DNA of 64,000 nucleotides from Lachnospiraceae bacterium C10 (GTDB taxonomy: Bacteria; Bacillota; Clostridia; Lachnospirales; Lachnospiraceae), in assembly GCA_900100095.1 (NCBI GenBank), contig FMTN01000007.1, positions 1 through 64,000 of the forward strand. The letters are read 5' to 3'. This document shows positions 36,867 to 45,012 of the stretch, piece after piece. The position numbers were made by a program, and so were the translations under genes. Each line of letters begins with the position of its first letter. Position 1 is the stretch's first letter. Under the pieces are notes generated by a model. That model made no database searches and was not told the origin of the DNA. It saw only the letters and a list, made by a program, of their open reading frames with translations.

Positions 36867-39656
36867 ATGAAAATGGCAGCAAAGAATGATCCAAATTATC
36901 CACTGCGTCCGGAGTATGCAAAGGTGGATGAACCTTTTCGTGAGCCGGTAGCGAAGCTTGGCAAGATGATCACGGACCGTATTCCAATCAAGCTTGGGTT
37001 ACATAAGATTACGAAAGATGACCCGGAATACTGGGCTGTGGCAAGATTGTGTACGGATGAAGAAGCAGAACTTGCTCTCAAATTTGGCGGAATCCGTAAA
37101 CCAAAGACATTTCGTGAATTGAAAAAACTTTCCGGATTAGAAGATAAGAAACTTCAGGAAATGCTCGACCATATGTCATGGACGGGCTTGATTGAGTGGA
37201 ATTACGAGAATGAAGCACATGAAAAACAATATGTTCTTCCTATGTTTGTTCCAGGCTCCGGCGAGTTTTCCAATATGAATAAGGATTTGATTGAAGAGCA
37301 TCCGGAACTGGGGATGTTTTTTGAACATATGACGCGTTTGCCGCTGGAGAAGGTTACGAAGATCGTTCCACCGGGAGGAGCCGGAATCGGAATGCATGTA
37401 ATCCCGGTTGAAAAGGCAATTGAAATGAACAACGAAGCCATTGGAATAGAGAAGATTTCCCATTGGCTGGATAAATATGAAGGGAAATATGCAAAGTCCC
37501 CATGTTCATGCCGTAGATCTCGTAAGACCTATGATGAGGGATGCGGAGATGTGGAAGATGGATGGTGCATTGCAGTTGGAGATATGGCCGACTATGTGGT
37601 AGAGACGAACAAGGGCGGCGTATACATCACAAAAGAAGAAGCACTGGAAATCTTTCAAAAGGCTGAGGAGAACGGTTTTGTTCATCAGATCACCAATATT
37701 GACGGTGAGAATAAGATTTTTGCAATCTGTAACTGTAATGTAAATGTTTGTTATGCATTACGAACCTCGTTACTGTTTAACACACCGAATTTATCACGAA
37801 GTGCCTATGTTGCAAAAGTAAATAAGGAAAACTGTGTTGCCTGCGGTCGATGCGTGGAGTATTGTCCGGCGGGAGCTGTTAAGCTCGGTCAGAAATTCTG
37901 TAAGAAGGATGGCAGTGAGGTGGCATATCCAAAGCATGTCCTTCCTTCTGAGAAGAAATGGAGCGAGGAGGACTGGGATTGGGATTATCGAGACCATAAT
38001 CGCATTGAGTCCTATCGTAGTGGAACAGCTCCTTGTAAGACAGCATGTCCGGCTCATATTGCTGTTCAGGGTTATCTGAAGATGGCAGCACAGGGACGAT
38101 ATCAGGAAGCGCTTGCGCTGATTAAGAAGAACAACCCGTTGCCGGCGATCTGCGGACATATTTGTAACCGTCGTTGTGAGGATGCCTGCACAAGAGGCAG
38201 TGTTGACCAGGCAATTGCAATTGATGAAGTGAAGAAGTTCATTGCGATGCAGGACTTAAATGCAAAGACACGTTACATTCCAAAGAAGGTAATTCCTAAG
38301 GTGGATGGTGATTTTGCAGATGAGAAGATTGCAATTATCGGGGCGGGCCCGGCGGGCCTTTCCTGCGCTTTCTATCTGGCGGAAAAGGGTTATCATCCAA
38401 CCGTATTCGAGAGAAATCAGCGTCCGGGCGGTATGCTTGTCTACGGAATTCCATCCTTCAAACTGGAAAAGGATATCGTGGCTGCTGAAATTGAAGTCAT
38501 AAAAGAGATGGGAGTAGAGATCCGGTGCGGAGTCGAAGTCGGAAAAGATATTACAATTTCACAGCTTCGCCAGCAGGGATATAAAGCATTTTATATTGCA
38601 ATCGGATGTCAGGGCGGACGAAGCATTGGTGTCGATGGTGAAGATGCTACCGGTGTTGTATCCGCAGTCGATTTCCTTCGCGAAGTGAATGAACATGAGT
38701 CCTATGATATCTCGGGTGATGTGGTAGTTGTCGGTGGCGGTAATGTTGCGATCGATTGTGCCAGAGATGCCAGACGGGTTGGTGCTAAAACGATAAATAT
38801 GTTCTGTCTTGAGAGCCGAAATGAAATGCCGGCTTCAGATGATGAAATAGAAGAGGCAGAAGAGGAAAATGTTACTTTGAACTGTGGCTGGGGTCCAAAG
38901 GAAATCTTAAAGGATGAAAATGGAGCCGTATCAGGAATTGTAATGAAAAAGTGTTTATCTGTTAAGGATAAGACGGGGCGCTTTAATCCTGAATTTGATG
39001 AGGATGATACGATGACGGTTCCTTGCCGGCATATTGTTCTTGCTGTGGGACAGAGCATTCAGTGGGGAAATCTTCTGGAGGGTTCGTCAGTAGAACTTGG
39101 CCGGGGAAATGGTGCTGTCGCAGATGCTGTGACTTATCAGACAGCTCAGCCGGATATTTTTGTCGGAGGAGATGTATATACCGGTCCAAAGTTTGCAATC
39201 GATGCAATCGCAGCAGGAAAAGAAGGAGCAATTTCCATCCATCGTTTTGTTCAGCCGCATACATCACTTACAATCGGTCGTAACCAAAATGATTACGTGG
39301 AGCTTGATAAGGATGATATTTTAATTTCCGGCTATGATAACAGCAAAAGGCAGATACCGGGCAAGAAAAAGGACGTTGCGCCGATGACATTTGCCGATGC
39401 AAAAGCCGTTTTCACAGAAGAGCAGGTGAAGAAGGAGACGGCACGCTGCCTGTCCTGTGGTGCATCTGTGGTGGATGAAAAGCATTGTATCGGATGTGGT
39501 GTATGTACCACCAAGTGTGAATTTGATGCCATTCATCTGTATCGTGAACATCCGGAGTGCTCTGTTATGCGAAAGAGTGAAGATAAAATGAAATATATTC
39601 TTCCGTATGCTGCAAAGCAGGCAATTCATATCAAGTTCAAAGGTAAGAAAGAGTAA
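36867..39656 (+). CDS. Fe-S/FAD oxidoreductase, GltD-like, with N-terminal Cys-rich domain
   Basis: A 929-aa multidomain flavoprotein. Residues 1 to about 330 form a domain with a Cys-rich block (CSCRRSRKTYDEGCG, then ICNCNVNVC), probably an Fe-S site. A ferredoxin motif follows (CVACGRCVEYCPAGAV). The middle is the NADPH-dependent glutamate-synthase small-subunit type: CKTACPAHIAVQGYLKMA, CGHICNRRCEDACTRG, FAD site IIGAGPAGLSCAFYLAEKG and NADPH site VVVGGGNVAIDCARDA. The C-terminus adds CLSCGASVVDEKHCIGCGVC then TTKCEFDAI. It probably passes electrons between NAD(P)H and an Fe-S partner. Neighbours are hypA (11 nt downstream) and a membrane protein. No glutamate synthase large subunit is present. 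The substrate is unknown. Confidence 0.88.
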   Translation: MKMAAKNDPNYPLRPEYAKVDEPFREPVAKLGKMITDRIPIKLGLHKITKDDPEYWAVARLCTDEEAELALKFGGIRKPKTFRELKKLSGLEDKKLQEMLDHMSWTGLIEWNYENEAHEKQYVLPMFVPGSGEFSNMNKDLIEEHPELGMFFEHMTRLPLEKVTKIVPPGGAGIGMHVIPVEKAIEMNNEAIGIEKISHWLDKYEGKYAKSPCSCRRSRKTYDEGCGDVEDGWCIAVGDMADYVVETNKGGVYITKEEALEIFQKAEENGFVHQITNIDGENKIFAICNCNVNVCYALRTSLLFNTPNLSRSAYVAKVNKENCVACGRCVEYCPAGAVKLGQKFCKKDGSEVAYPKHVLPSEKKWSEEDWDWDYRDHNRIESYRSGTAPCKTACPAHIAVQGYLKMAAQGRYQEALALIKKNNPLPAICGHICNRRCEDACTRGSVDQAIAIDEVKKFIAMQDLNAKTRYIPKKVIPKVDGDFADEKIAIIGAGPAGLSCAFYLAEKGYHPTVFERNQRPGGMLVYGIPSFKLEKDIVAAEIEVIKEMGVEIRCGVEVGKDITISQLRQQGYKAFYIAIGCQGGRSIGVDGEDATGVVSAVDFLREVNEHESYDISGDVVVVGGGNVAIDCARDARRVGAKTINMFCLESRNEMPASDDEIEEAEEENVTLNCGWGPKEILKDENGAVSGIVMKKCLSVKDKTGRFNPEFDEDDTMTVPCRHIVLAVGQSIQWGNLLEGSSVELGRGNGAVADAVTYQTAQPDIFVGGDVYTGPKFAIDAIAAGKEGAISIHRFVQPHTSLTIGRNQNDYVELDKDDILISGYDNSKRQIPGKKKDVAPMTFADAKAVFTEEQVKKETARCLSCGASVVDEKHCIGCGVCTTKCEFDAIHLYREHPECSVMRKSEDKMKYILPYAAKQAIHIKFKGKKE

Positions 39657-39667
39657 GGGGACATGGC

Positions 39668-40015
39668 ATGCATGAATTAGGCGTGGTCTTTCGTATCATC
39701 GATGATCTTCAGGAAGTGGCCGAGGAAAATCAACTTTCCTCGATTGCTTCTGTTACGATCAGGCTTGGAGAGGTGTCTGCGGTTATTCCGGACTATCTTA
39801 CAAGCGCCTGGAACTGGGCAAGAAAAAGGCATGAAGTTGTTCGTGACTGCGAATTAAAGATTGAAACGATAAAAGCTGTCACATATTGTGAAGCATGTAA
39901 CAAAACATATCAAACGGTAAAATATGGGCGAATCTGCCCATATTGTGACAGCGAAAGGACGTATCTTTTGACTGGAAATGAATTTACAATCAAAGAAATC
40001 GAAGTTCCGGAATAG
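39668..40015 (+). CDS. hypA: HypA-like nickel metallochaperone
   Basis: A 115-aa protein beginning M-H-E-L, the N-terminal nickel-binding motif of HypA (His2). The zinc site is complete: C74-x2-C77 and C90-x2-C93. HypA normally delivers nickel during [NiFe]-hydrogenase (and sometimes urease) maturation. Here no hydrogenase or other hyp gene is in the window; it is instead 11 nt after the Fe-S/FAD oxidoreductase and before a membrane protein, a conserved-looking operon arrangement. It may have been recruited to mature another metal centre. Confidence 0.85.
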   Translation: MHELGVVFRIIDDLQEVAEENQLSSIASVTIRLGEVSAVIPDYLTSAWNWARKRHEVVRDCELKIETIKAVTYCEACNKTYQTVKYGRICPYCDSERTYLLTGNEFTIKEIEVPE

Positions 40016-40080
40016 AAATGTTTATTTTGCACTGGTACCGGGTGCAGGATATATATAATGAAAAGAGGAGGAATCTGAAA

Positions 40081-41142
40081 ATGTTATTTCAATTGTATGG
40101 CGATAAGGCTTTGATGCAGCTTTTGGGCTGGGTCCTGGTTTTTGCCGGCCTTATTGTAATGAATGAAATCGGAAGACGTACCAAGCTGGGAGGAATCCTG
40201 GTCTTTGTTGTTCTTCCGCTGGCTCTTACCGTATACTTCATTACGGTAAATGTGGCGTTCCCGAAGAATGATACTGTTGTATATATGAATGGCTGGTTCC
40301 ATTATGCCAAGCTTTATGCAGCAGATATCGGATGTGTCGGTTTCCTTATGTTAAAGTATAAGTGGGGAATCGGTGCAAAAGAATGGTTTAAGCCGTGGCC
40401 GTTTGTCATTGTCGGCATTAATATTTTAATTGCAGTTGCTTCTGATATTGAGTCTGCTGTTAATGGAATCGCAGCTGGTGGTCTTGCCGGAGGCTGGTGG
40501 TTCTCATCTGAGAATGTATGGCTCTATGGAGGCTGGTGGAATATCGTAAATGCTATCGCCGGTGTAATTAATATCATGTGCATGACGGGCTGGTGGGGAA
40601 TTTATTCTTCCAAGAAGGGTCAGGATATGCTCTGGCCGGATATGACCGTATGGTTTATTGTTGCATATGATGTATGGAATTTCGAGTACACATACTGTAA
40701 TCTTCCAACACATACCTGGTACTGTGGTGTAGCATTACTTCTTGCACCTACCTTTGCAAATGCATTCTGGAACAAGGGTGGCTGGATCATGAATCGTGCC
40801 AATACACTTGCAATCTGGTGTATGTTTGCACAGGTATTCCCACTGTTCCAGATTACAGAACCATTCTCCGTTCTTCCATCATTATACAAGGGCGCTGTAG
40901 AGAATGGTGTAACAGCCTTTGATATGACGAAGATTACATCAGCGAAGCAGTTAGCAGAAGCTGGTGTAACAGCGAATCCGACAGCACAGGGTGTTGTTGC
41001 AATCGCAGCATTGCTTGTAAATGTCATTTGTATTTGTGTCATTATGAAGCGAGCAAAGGCTGCTCATAAGAATCCATATACCAATGAGATATTTGTTGGA
41101 ACAAAGGATTATGAAGAGGCAATGGCTCGAAAAGAGGCATAA
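40081..41142 (+). CDS. Multi-pass membrane protein, DUF5692-like
   Basis: A 353-aa integral membrane protein. ATG 40081 is chosen because AGAGGAGG lies 8-9 nt upstream; an earlier in-frame ATG (40018) has no such site. About nine hydrophobic segments are visible (for example LLGWVLVFAGLIVMNEIGRR, GGILVFVVLPLALTVYFI). It is rich in Trp and Gly (GGWWNIVNAIAGVINIMCMTG). I believe it belongs to DUF5692, whose function is unknown. It ends the oxidoreductase-hypA transcript and may be that system's membrane partner (inference). Confidence 0.75.
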   Translation: MLFQLYGDKALMQLLGWVLVFAGLIVMNEIGRRTKLGGILVFVVLPLALTVYFITVNVAFPKNDTVVYMNGWFHYAKLYAADIGCVGFLMLKYKWGIGAKEWFKPWPFVIVGINILIAVASDIESAVNGIAAGGLAGGWWFSSENVWLYGGWWNIVNAIAGVINIMCMTGWWGIYSSKKGQDMLWPDMTVWFIVAYDVWNFEYTYCNLPTHTWYCGVALLLAPTFANAFWNKGGWIMNRANTLAIWCMFAQVFPLFQITEPFSVLPSLYKGAVENGVTAFDMTKITSAKQLAEAGVTANPTAQGVVAIAALLVNVICICVIMKRAKAAHKNPYTNEIFVGTKDYEEAMARKEA

Positions 41143-41166
41143 GTGAATTTAATATGTATCGGTACA

Positions 41167-41194
41167 CACCCCTCCGGAAATTTCCGGAGGGGTG
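41167..41194 (+). terminator. Terminator after DUF5692-like gene
   Basis: A perfect 28-nt palindrome, CACCCCTCCGGAAA paired with TTTCCGGAGGGGTG, followed by a short T-rich tail. Confidence 0.88.
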
Positions 41195-41295
41195 AATTTA
41201 TTTTGGATGTTTGTGAATGCATTTAAGTGTGTATTAAGGGAAATTATCAATAATTATTGAAAAATAGAATTATAGGAGTAAAGTATAAATAGTGA

Positions 41296-41484
41296 GTATT
41301 TTCTGAAAATAAAAAGGGGTATAGTATTAGAGTTGTCGAGTTTGTTAAGGGAGATAAGAAGGAGTTTTCGTATGCAATTATAGCATTTCCTAATTACCAT
41401 ATTCGGATGATGTGTGAAAGGGTACCATATGATGAACTGACAAAAGCTTTGGATACAATGGATTTTAAGATATATGAAAGTTAA
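41296..41484 (+). pseudogene. 62-codon open frame without start, gene remnant
   Basis: After a TGA (41293-41295) the frame is open to TAA 41482-41484. It reads through VVEFVKGDKKEFSYAIIAFP, then NYHIRMMCERVPYDELTKAL and DTMDFKIYES. It looks protein-like but has no ATG or ribosome site, so it is probably the 3' end of a lost gene. I recognise no family. It is AT-rich like the next genes and marks the left edge of the mosaic region. Confidence 0.4.
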
Positions 41485-41557
41485 TATAAGAACAGATATT
41501 AGGTTATACTTATTATATACTTATTAATCAAGCAAAAAACAATTGGAGGTAATGCTT

Positions 41558-42811
41558 ATGTTGAATAAGCCATATAAAACATTATTAGCTACTTTAGTTT
41601 TAGCAACAGGACTTTCTGTAGTACCTGCATCTACCGTACAGGCTAAGATGGTACGCATCACTCTAAAAGATGGTACAGAGGTTGAGATGGATGAGAGTGA
41701 GGTTGAGTCATTTGTAGCTCAGCATTATAAGGATATGGACTGTGAAGTTGTAGATTCCGATGAGGGTTCTGTGGTCTATGATGAGGATGATGAAGATACA
41801 AAGCCTGAGGGTAAAGAACGTGTTAAGCTTTTGGAAGATAAAGATGGTAACCTCGTTAAAGGAAAGAATGGGGTATACTACTCAAGAGATAAGGTATCTA
41901 GATACGTTTTGTCAGAAAGGACTATTACCCAACTAGATCTAGATGGGTTACCTACTGAAAGAAAGAGCCATATGCAAACCTTTGCTAGGGATTTAGACGG
42001 CAATAAGTTATATGAAGTAGGCAAGAAGACCCCTTTTAAGAAGCCAGCAAATGGTTCTTTTTATGCTATCAAAGGTACAGATGATTTGTTTATTTATGAT
42101 TGGAAAAGTGGGGGTAGTAAATACTTTGCCTATAATATTGGGCATCATTGTTATACTATGGAGCAGTATAAATGGCTTTTAGAAGCATCTAGGAACCCAG
42201 GGTATCAAAGAAATGATATTTTACCTTATTTAAAGGTTACTTGTTCTAAGCCGGATATGTTAAAGATAACTGATAGAAAGAATGGCGGTAAGTCCTTTAA
42301 ATGGGTTAAGACTGGTACTTGTAAGATTACATTAGAACTAGATAGTTATAAAATATCTTACCCAGTAAAGGTGCTTTCAAATACTATGAAGAATAATAAG
42401 TTAGCAATTAAGCATAATGTAGTAAAGAAAGGTATGAGTATAAATAACGATGTTAATCATAGGGCTATGGTTAACTACATGGAAGATATTATAAGTAAGC
42501 CTATAAAAAAGCCATGGTACACTTTTGAGTTGTCTGACAAATGTAAATATAAAGATGACTTTGTATCGTATAAAGATAGACATAAAAAAGGACTAGTACC
42601 ACTAGGTGGCTTAATATATAAGAAGGCTGAGTGGATGAAAAAGCATAAGGCACTCGTAACTAGGAGTTTTGTATGGACTTATATTGAGGGTGCTTATGGT
42701 ACTGAATCTTATCTTTATGAGGATGGAATAGAAAGTTATGCGGATTATCTTTTTGATTTTGAGTGTCCAATCTGTCCATATGTGTCACTCGCAGTTAAGC
42801 CTTATTGGTAA
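41558..42811 (+). CDS. Secreted protein, tandem paralogue 1
   Basis: A 417-aa secreted protein. ATG 41558 follows GGAGG by 8 nt; the upstream ATG 41552 is too close to that site. It begins MLNKPYKTLLATLVLATGL then SVVPASTVQA, a signal peptide with cleavage after AQA-like VQA. An acidic stretch (DEDDEDTKPE) follows. Around residues 220-280, ILPYLKVTCSKPDMLKITD then KSFKWVKTGTCKITLELD resembles a bacterial Ig-like (BIG2-type) domain. I do not recognise the rest. Codon use is AT-rich and unlike the core. A second copy follows about 100 nt downstream with the same leader and signal sequence almost base for base. Confidence 0.8.
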   Translation: MLNKPYKTLLATLVLATGLSVVPASTVQAKMVRITLKDGTEVEMDESEVESFVAQHYKDMDCEVVDSDEGSVVYDEDDEDTKPEGKERVKLLEDKDGNLVKGKNGVYYSRDKVSRYVLSERTITQLDLDGLPTERKSHMQTFARDLDGNKLYEVGKKTPFKKPANGSFYAIKGTDDLFIYDWKSGGSKYFAYNIGHHCYTMEQYKWLLEASRNPGYQRNDILPYLKVTCSKPDMLKITDRKNGGKSFKWVKTGTCKITLELDSYKISYPVKVLSNTMKNNKLAIKHNVVKKGMSINNDVNHRAMVNYMEDIISKPIKKPWYTFELSDKCKYKDDFVSYKDRHKKGLVPLGGLIYKKAEWMKKHKALVTRSFVWTYIEGAYGTESYLYEDGIESYADYLFDFECPICPYVSLAVKPYW

Positions 42812-42919
42812 TCTGATGTTGACGATACCTATTATGTAATATAGTGGAAAGATTTTAATGTTATTTCCAAGATTATAAATACTTGTTAATCAAACAAAAA
42901 ACAATTGGAGGTAATGCTT

Positions 42920-44134
42920 ATGTTGAATAAGCCATATAAAACATTATTAGCTACTTTAGTTTTAGCAACAGGACTTTCTGTAGTACCTGCATCTACTGTA
43001 CAGGCTGAGATGGTTCACATCACTTTAGAAGATGGTACAGAGGCTGATATCGAAAGAAGTGAGATTAAGTCATTTATCGAACAGCATTATGGCGGTAAAG
43101 TTGTAGATTCCCATAATGATTCCGATACAGAATATGTTGATGAATATAGTGGTCCAGACCCAGAACATGTTGTCGATAGTGCTGAAGATGACATTGATTG
43201 GGATAGCGATAAATATGGTACTTGATTGAGGAATAAAGATGGTAGCCTTGTTAAATCAAAGAATGGGGTATATTACGTAAGGGAGAAGGCCTATAGAGAA
43301 CCTTATACAAAAAAGAATATTGAATTGGTAAGAAAGGGTAAGCAGCCTAAAGGAGTGTATTATACACAAACTCTTGCTATGAATAGGAATAGTCGTGGAC
43401 AGTGGCAAGATTTATATGAAGTAGGTAATAAGACTCCTTTTAAGAAGCCAGCGAATGGTTCTTTTTATGCTATTAAAGGTACAGATGATTTGTTTATCTT
43501 TAATTGGAAAAGTGGAGGTAACTGTTACGATGGTCAGGGTTTTGATAGGTATAAGCAGTTAGAATGGGGTTTAGATGCATCAGTAAATCCGGGGTATCAA
43601 AGAAATTCTATTTTACCCTATTTAAAGGTTACTTGTTCTAAGCCTGATATGTTAAAGATAACTAATAGAAAACGTATGGGCAAGTCTTTGGGCAAGTCTT
43701 TTAAGTGGGTTAAGACTGGTACTTGTGAAATTACATTAGAACTAGATAGTTATAAAATATCTTACCCAGTAAAGGTGCTTTCAAATACTACAAAGAATAA
43801 TGCATTAGCGATTGTGCATAATACGATTAAGAAAGGTATGAGTGAAGGGCAGAAGTGTGATGCTGTATCATGTTATATAGATGATATTGTAAATAAGCCT
43901 AAAAAAATGCTTAGATGTTATGACCCTTGGAAGTATGCCAAGTGGACGACAGAAAATAAAGCATTTGTAAATAGGTGTTATGGATATTCTTACTGGGACG
44001 TTCTTTGTTATGGCTACACTGATACAAATGAATCCTTAGTAGATAGTTTTGACTTTCAACTTTTTCCTGATCCTACTACAAATGTAGTCTTAGAATCTGG
44101 TTATGGTTACAACTTCAAAAATCTCGTTAGATAG
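42920..44134 (+). pseudogene. Secreted protein, tandem paralogue 2, interrupted by in-frame TGA
   Basis: The same GGAGG leader and signal peptide as the upstream paralogue lead to a stop TGA at 43223-43225, then the same frame continues from TTG 43226 for 302 codons to 44134. The downstream part aligns with paralogue 1 (KDGSLVKSKNGVYY against KDGNLVKGKNGVYY; KKPANGSFYAIKGTDDLF in both). The TGA aligns with a Leu codon (CTT) of copy 1. No frameshift is present, so the lesion is a single nonsense codon, probably recent. The first part would still make a short secreted peptide; TTG 43226 could restart translation but has no clear ribosome site. Confidence 0.8.
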
Positions 44135-44252
44135 TTTCCAATTTTCTCTTTAAAGTTATTGACCTGTTTTGTCTCGTCTCGTCTGACATTGGACATATAC
44201 GCGGGAAAAGAATAGTGATAATATTAAGATAGTAAAATTATAGACATATAAG

Positions 44253-44291
44253 ATGCGTGAGAAGAATTGATTTTCTTCCCACGCATTTTTT
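44253..44291 (+). terminator. Terminator after secreted-protein paralogues
   Basis: ATGCGTGAGAAGAA and TTCTTCCCACGCAT form a stem (44253-44286) with a six-T tail. Confidence 0.85.
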
Positions 44292-44302
44292 ATGCTTATT
44301 CT

Positions 44303-44563
44303 TCAGATTTTTGTCGTCTCCTGCAAGACTTGTTGCACGAGCTCTTTAGAATACTTTTGGGATATTTGCTCTTTGCTAAGACCGAGGTCTAACATGTTGC
44401 GAATCGCACGCAGGTCACCTTCCTTGATTCCATTTTCTCGGCCTTCTGCGATTCCAGCTTCCCAGCCTTCTTCGCGAAGTCCCTTTTCATATATCTCTTG
44501 ATTAAATCCGGATAGCAGCATACCTCTCGCCTCCCCGATGCTCAGTCTCATAGACTCTTGCAC
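44303..44563 (-). CDS. Rpn C-terminal cassette, free-standing copy 3
   Basis: Up to 86 aa, on the minus strand, downstream of the full Rpn gene and cassette copy 2. The N-terminal half is nearly identical to the Rpn C-terminal region (RLSIGEARGMLLSGFNQEIY, KGLREEGWEAGIAEGR); the tail differs (NGIKEGDLRAIRNMLDLGLS then KEQISQKYSKELVQQV), a typical Rpn-family ending. Translation more likely begins at ATG 44521, which has GGGGAGG about 8 nt upstream, giving about 72 aa. The upstream start overlaps copy 2 by 16 nt. It lacks the nuclease domain. Confidence 0.65.
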   Translation of the reverse strand: MQESMRLSIGEARGMLLSGFNQEIYEKGLREEGWEAGIAEGRENGIKEGDLRAIRNMLDLGLSKEQISQKYSKELVQQVLQETTKI

Positions 44564-45012
44564 ACTTCACACTTTTCTTTGATTGAATTGACATATTCCA
44601 ATTCTAACCCACATTGCTCTGCAACGAATTCCGGCGTGTTATTCCGAAGAAGGTTCTTGATCAGTTTCTCTCTTCCTTCTTCGATACCGGACTTTCGGCC
44701 TTCTGCGATTCCGGCTTCTCGGCCTTCTACGATTCCAACTTCTCGGCCTTCTGCAATTCCAGCTTCTCGGCCTTCTGCGATTCCAGCTTCTCGGCCCTCT
44801 GCAATTCCAGCTTCTCGACCTTCTGCGATTCCAGCTTTCCGGCCCTCCTCGATTCCGGCTTCTCGGCCTTCTGCGATTCCAGCTTTCCGGCCCTCTGCAA
44901 TTCCAGCTTCTCGGCCTTCTTCGCGAAGACCCTTTTCGTATATCTCTTGATTAAATCCGGATAGCAGCATACCTCTCGCCTCCCCGATGCTCAGTCTCAT
45001 AGACTCTTGCAC
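44548..45012 (-). CDS. Rpn C-terminal cassette, free-standing copy 2
   Basis: A 154-aa frame from GTG 45012, or about 140 aa from ATG 44970, which has GGGGAGGCGAGAGGT directly upstream. It repeats the C-terminal part of the full Rpn protein, with about nine EAGIAEGR-like octapeptides and the same ending (LLRNNTPEFVAEQCGLELEY, then VNSIKEKCEVCKSL). It has no nuclease motifs. The GTG overlaps the stop of the full-length gene by 16 nt. DNA identity with the upstream copy is very high, so the duplication looks recent. It could be a decoy, oligomerisation partner or antitoxin of Rpn. Confidence 0.7.
   Translation of the reverse strand: MQESMRLSIGEARGMLLSGFNQEIYEKGLREEGREAGIAEGRKAGIAEGREAGIEEGRKAGIAEGREAGIAEGREAGIAEGREAGIAEGREVGIVEGREAGIAEGRKSGIEEGREKLIKNLLRNNTPEFVAEQCGLELEYVNSIKEKCEVCKSL
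44693..44915. repeat. 24-nt tandem repeats encoding EAGIAEGR octapeptides
   Basis: About nine direct repeats of 24 nt within cassette copy 2; the full-length gene has about five (roughly 45140-45270). Units differ at a few bases. They encode a helical, charged repeat. There are no unique spacers, so this is not CRISPR. Copy number probably changes by slippage. Confidence 0.85.

Noticed and set aside
43223-43225. In-frame TGA as a selenocysteine codon
   Set aside because: The aligned residue in the paralogue is Leu, not Cys, I identified no SECIS-like element, and secreted BIG2-type proteins are not selenoproteins. A nonsense mutation is simpler.
44558-44950. Plus-strand open frame of 130 codons opposite the Rpn cassette
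   Set aside because: Its Ser/Pro/Ala repeats (RPSAIPAS) are the antisense reading of the EAGIAEGR repeats, and it has no ribosome site. It is a shadow.
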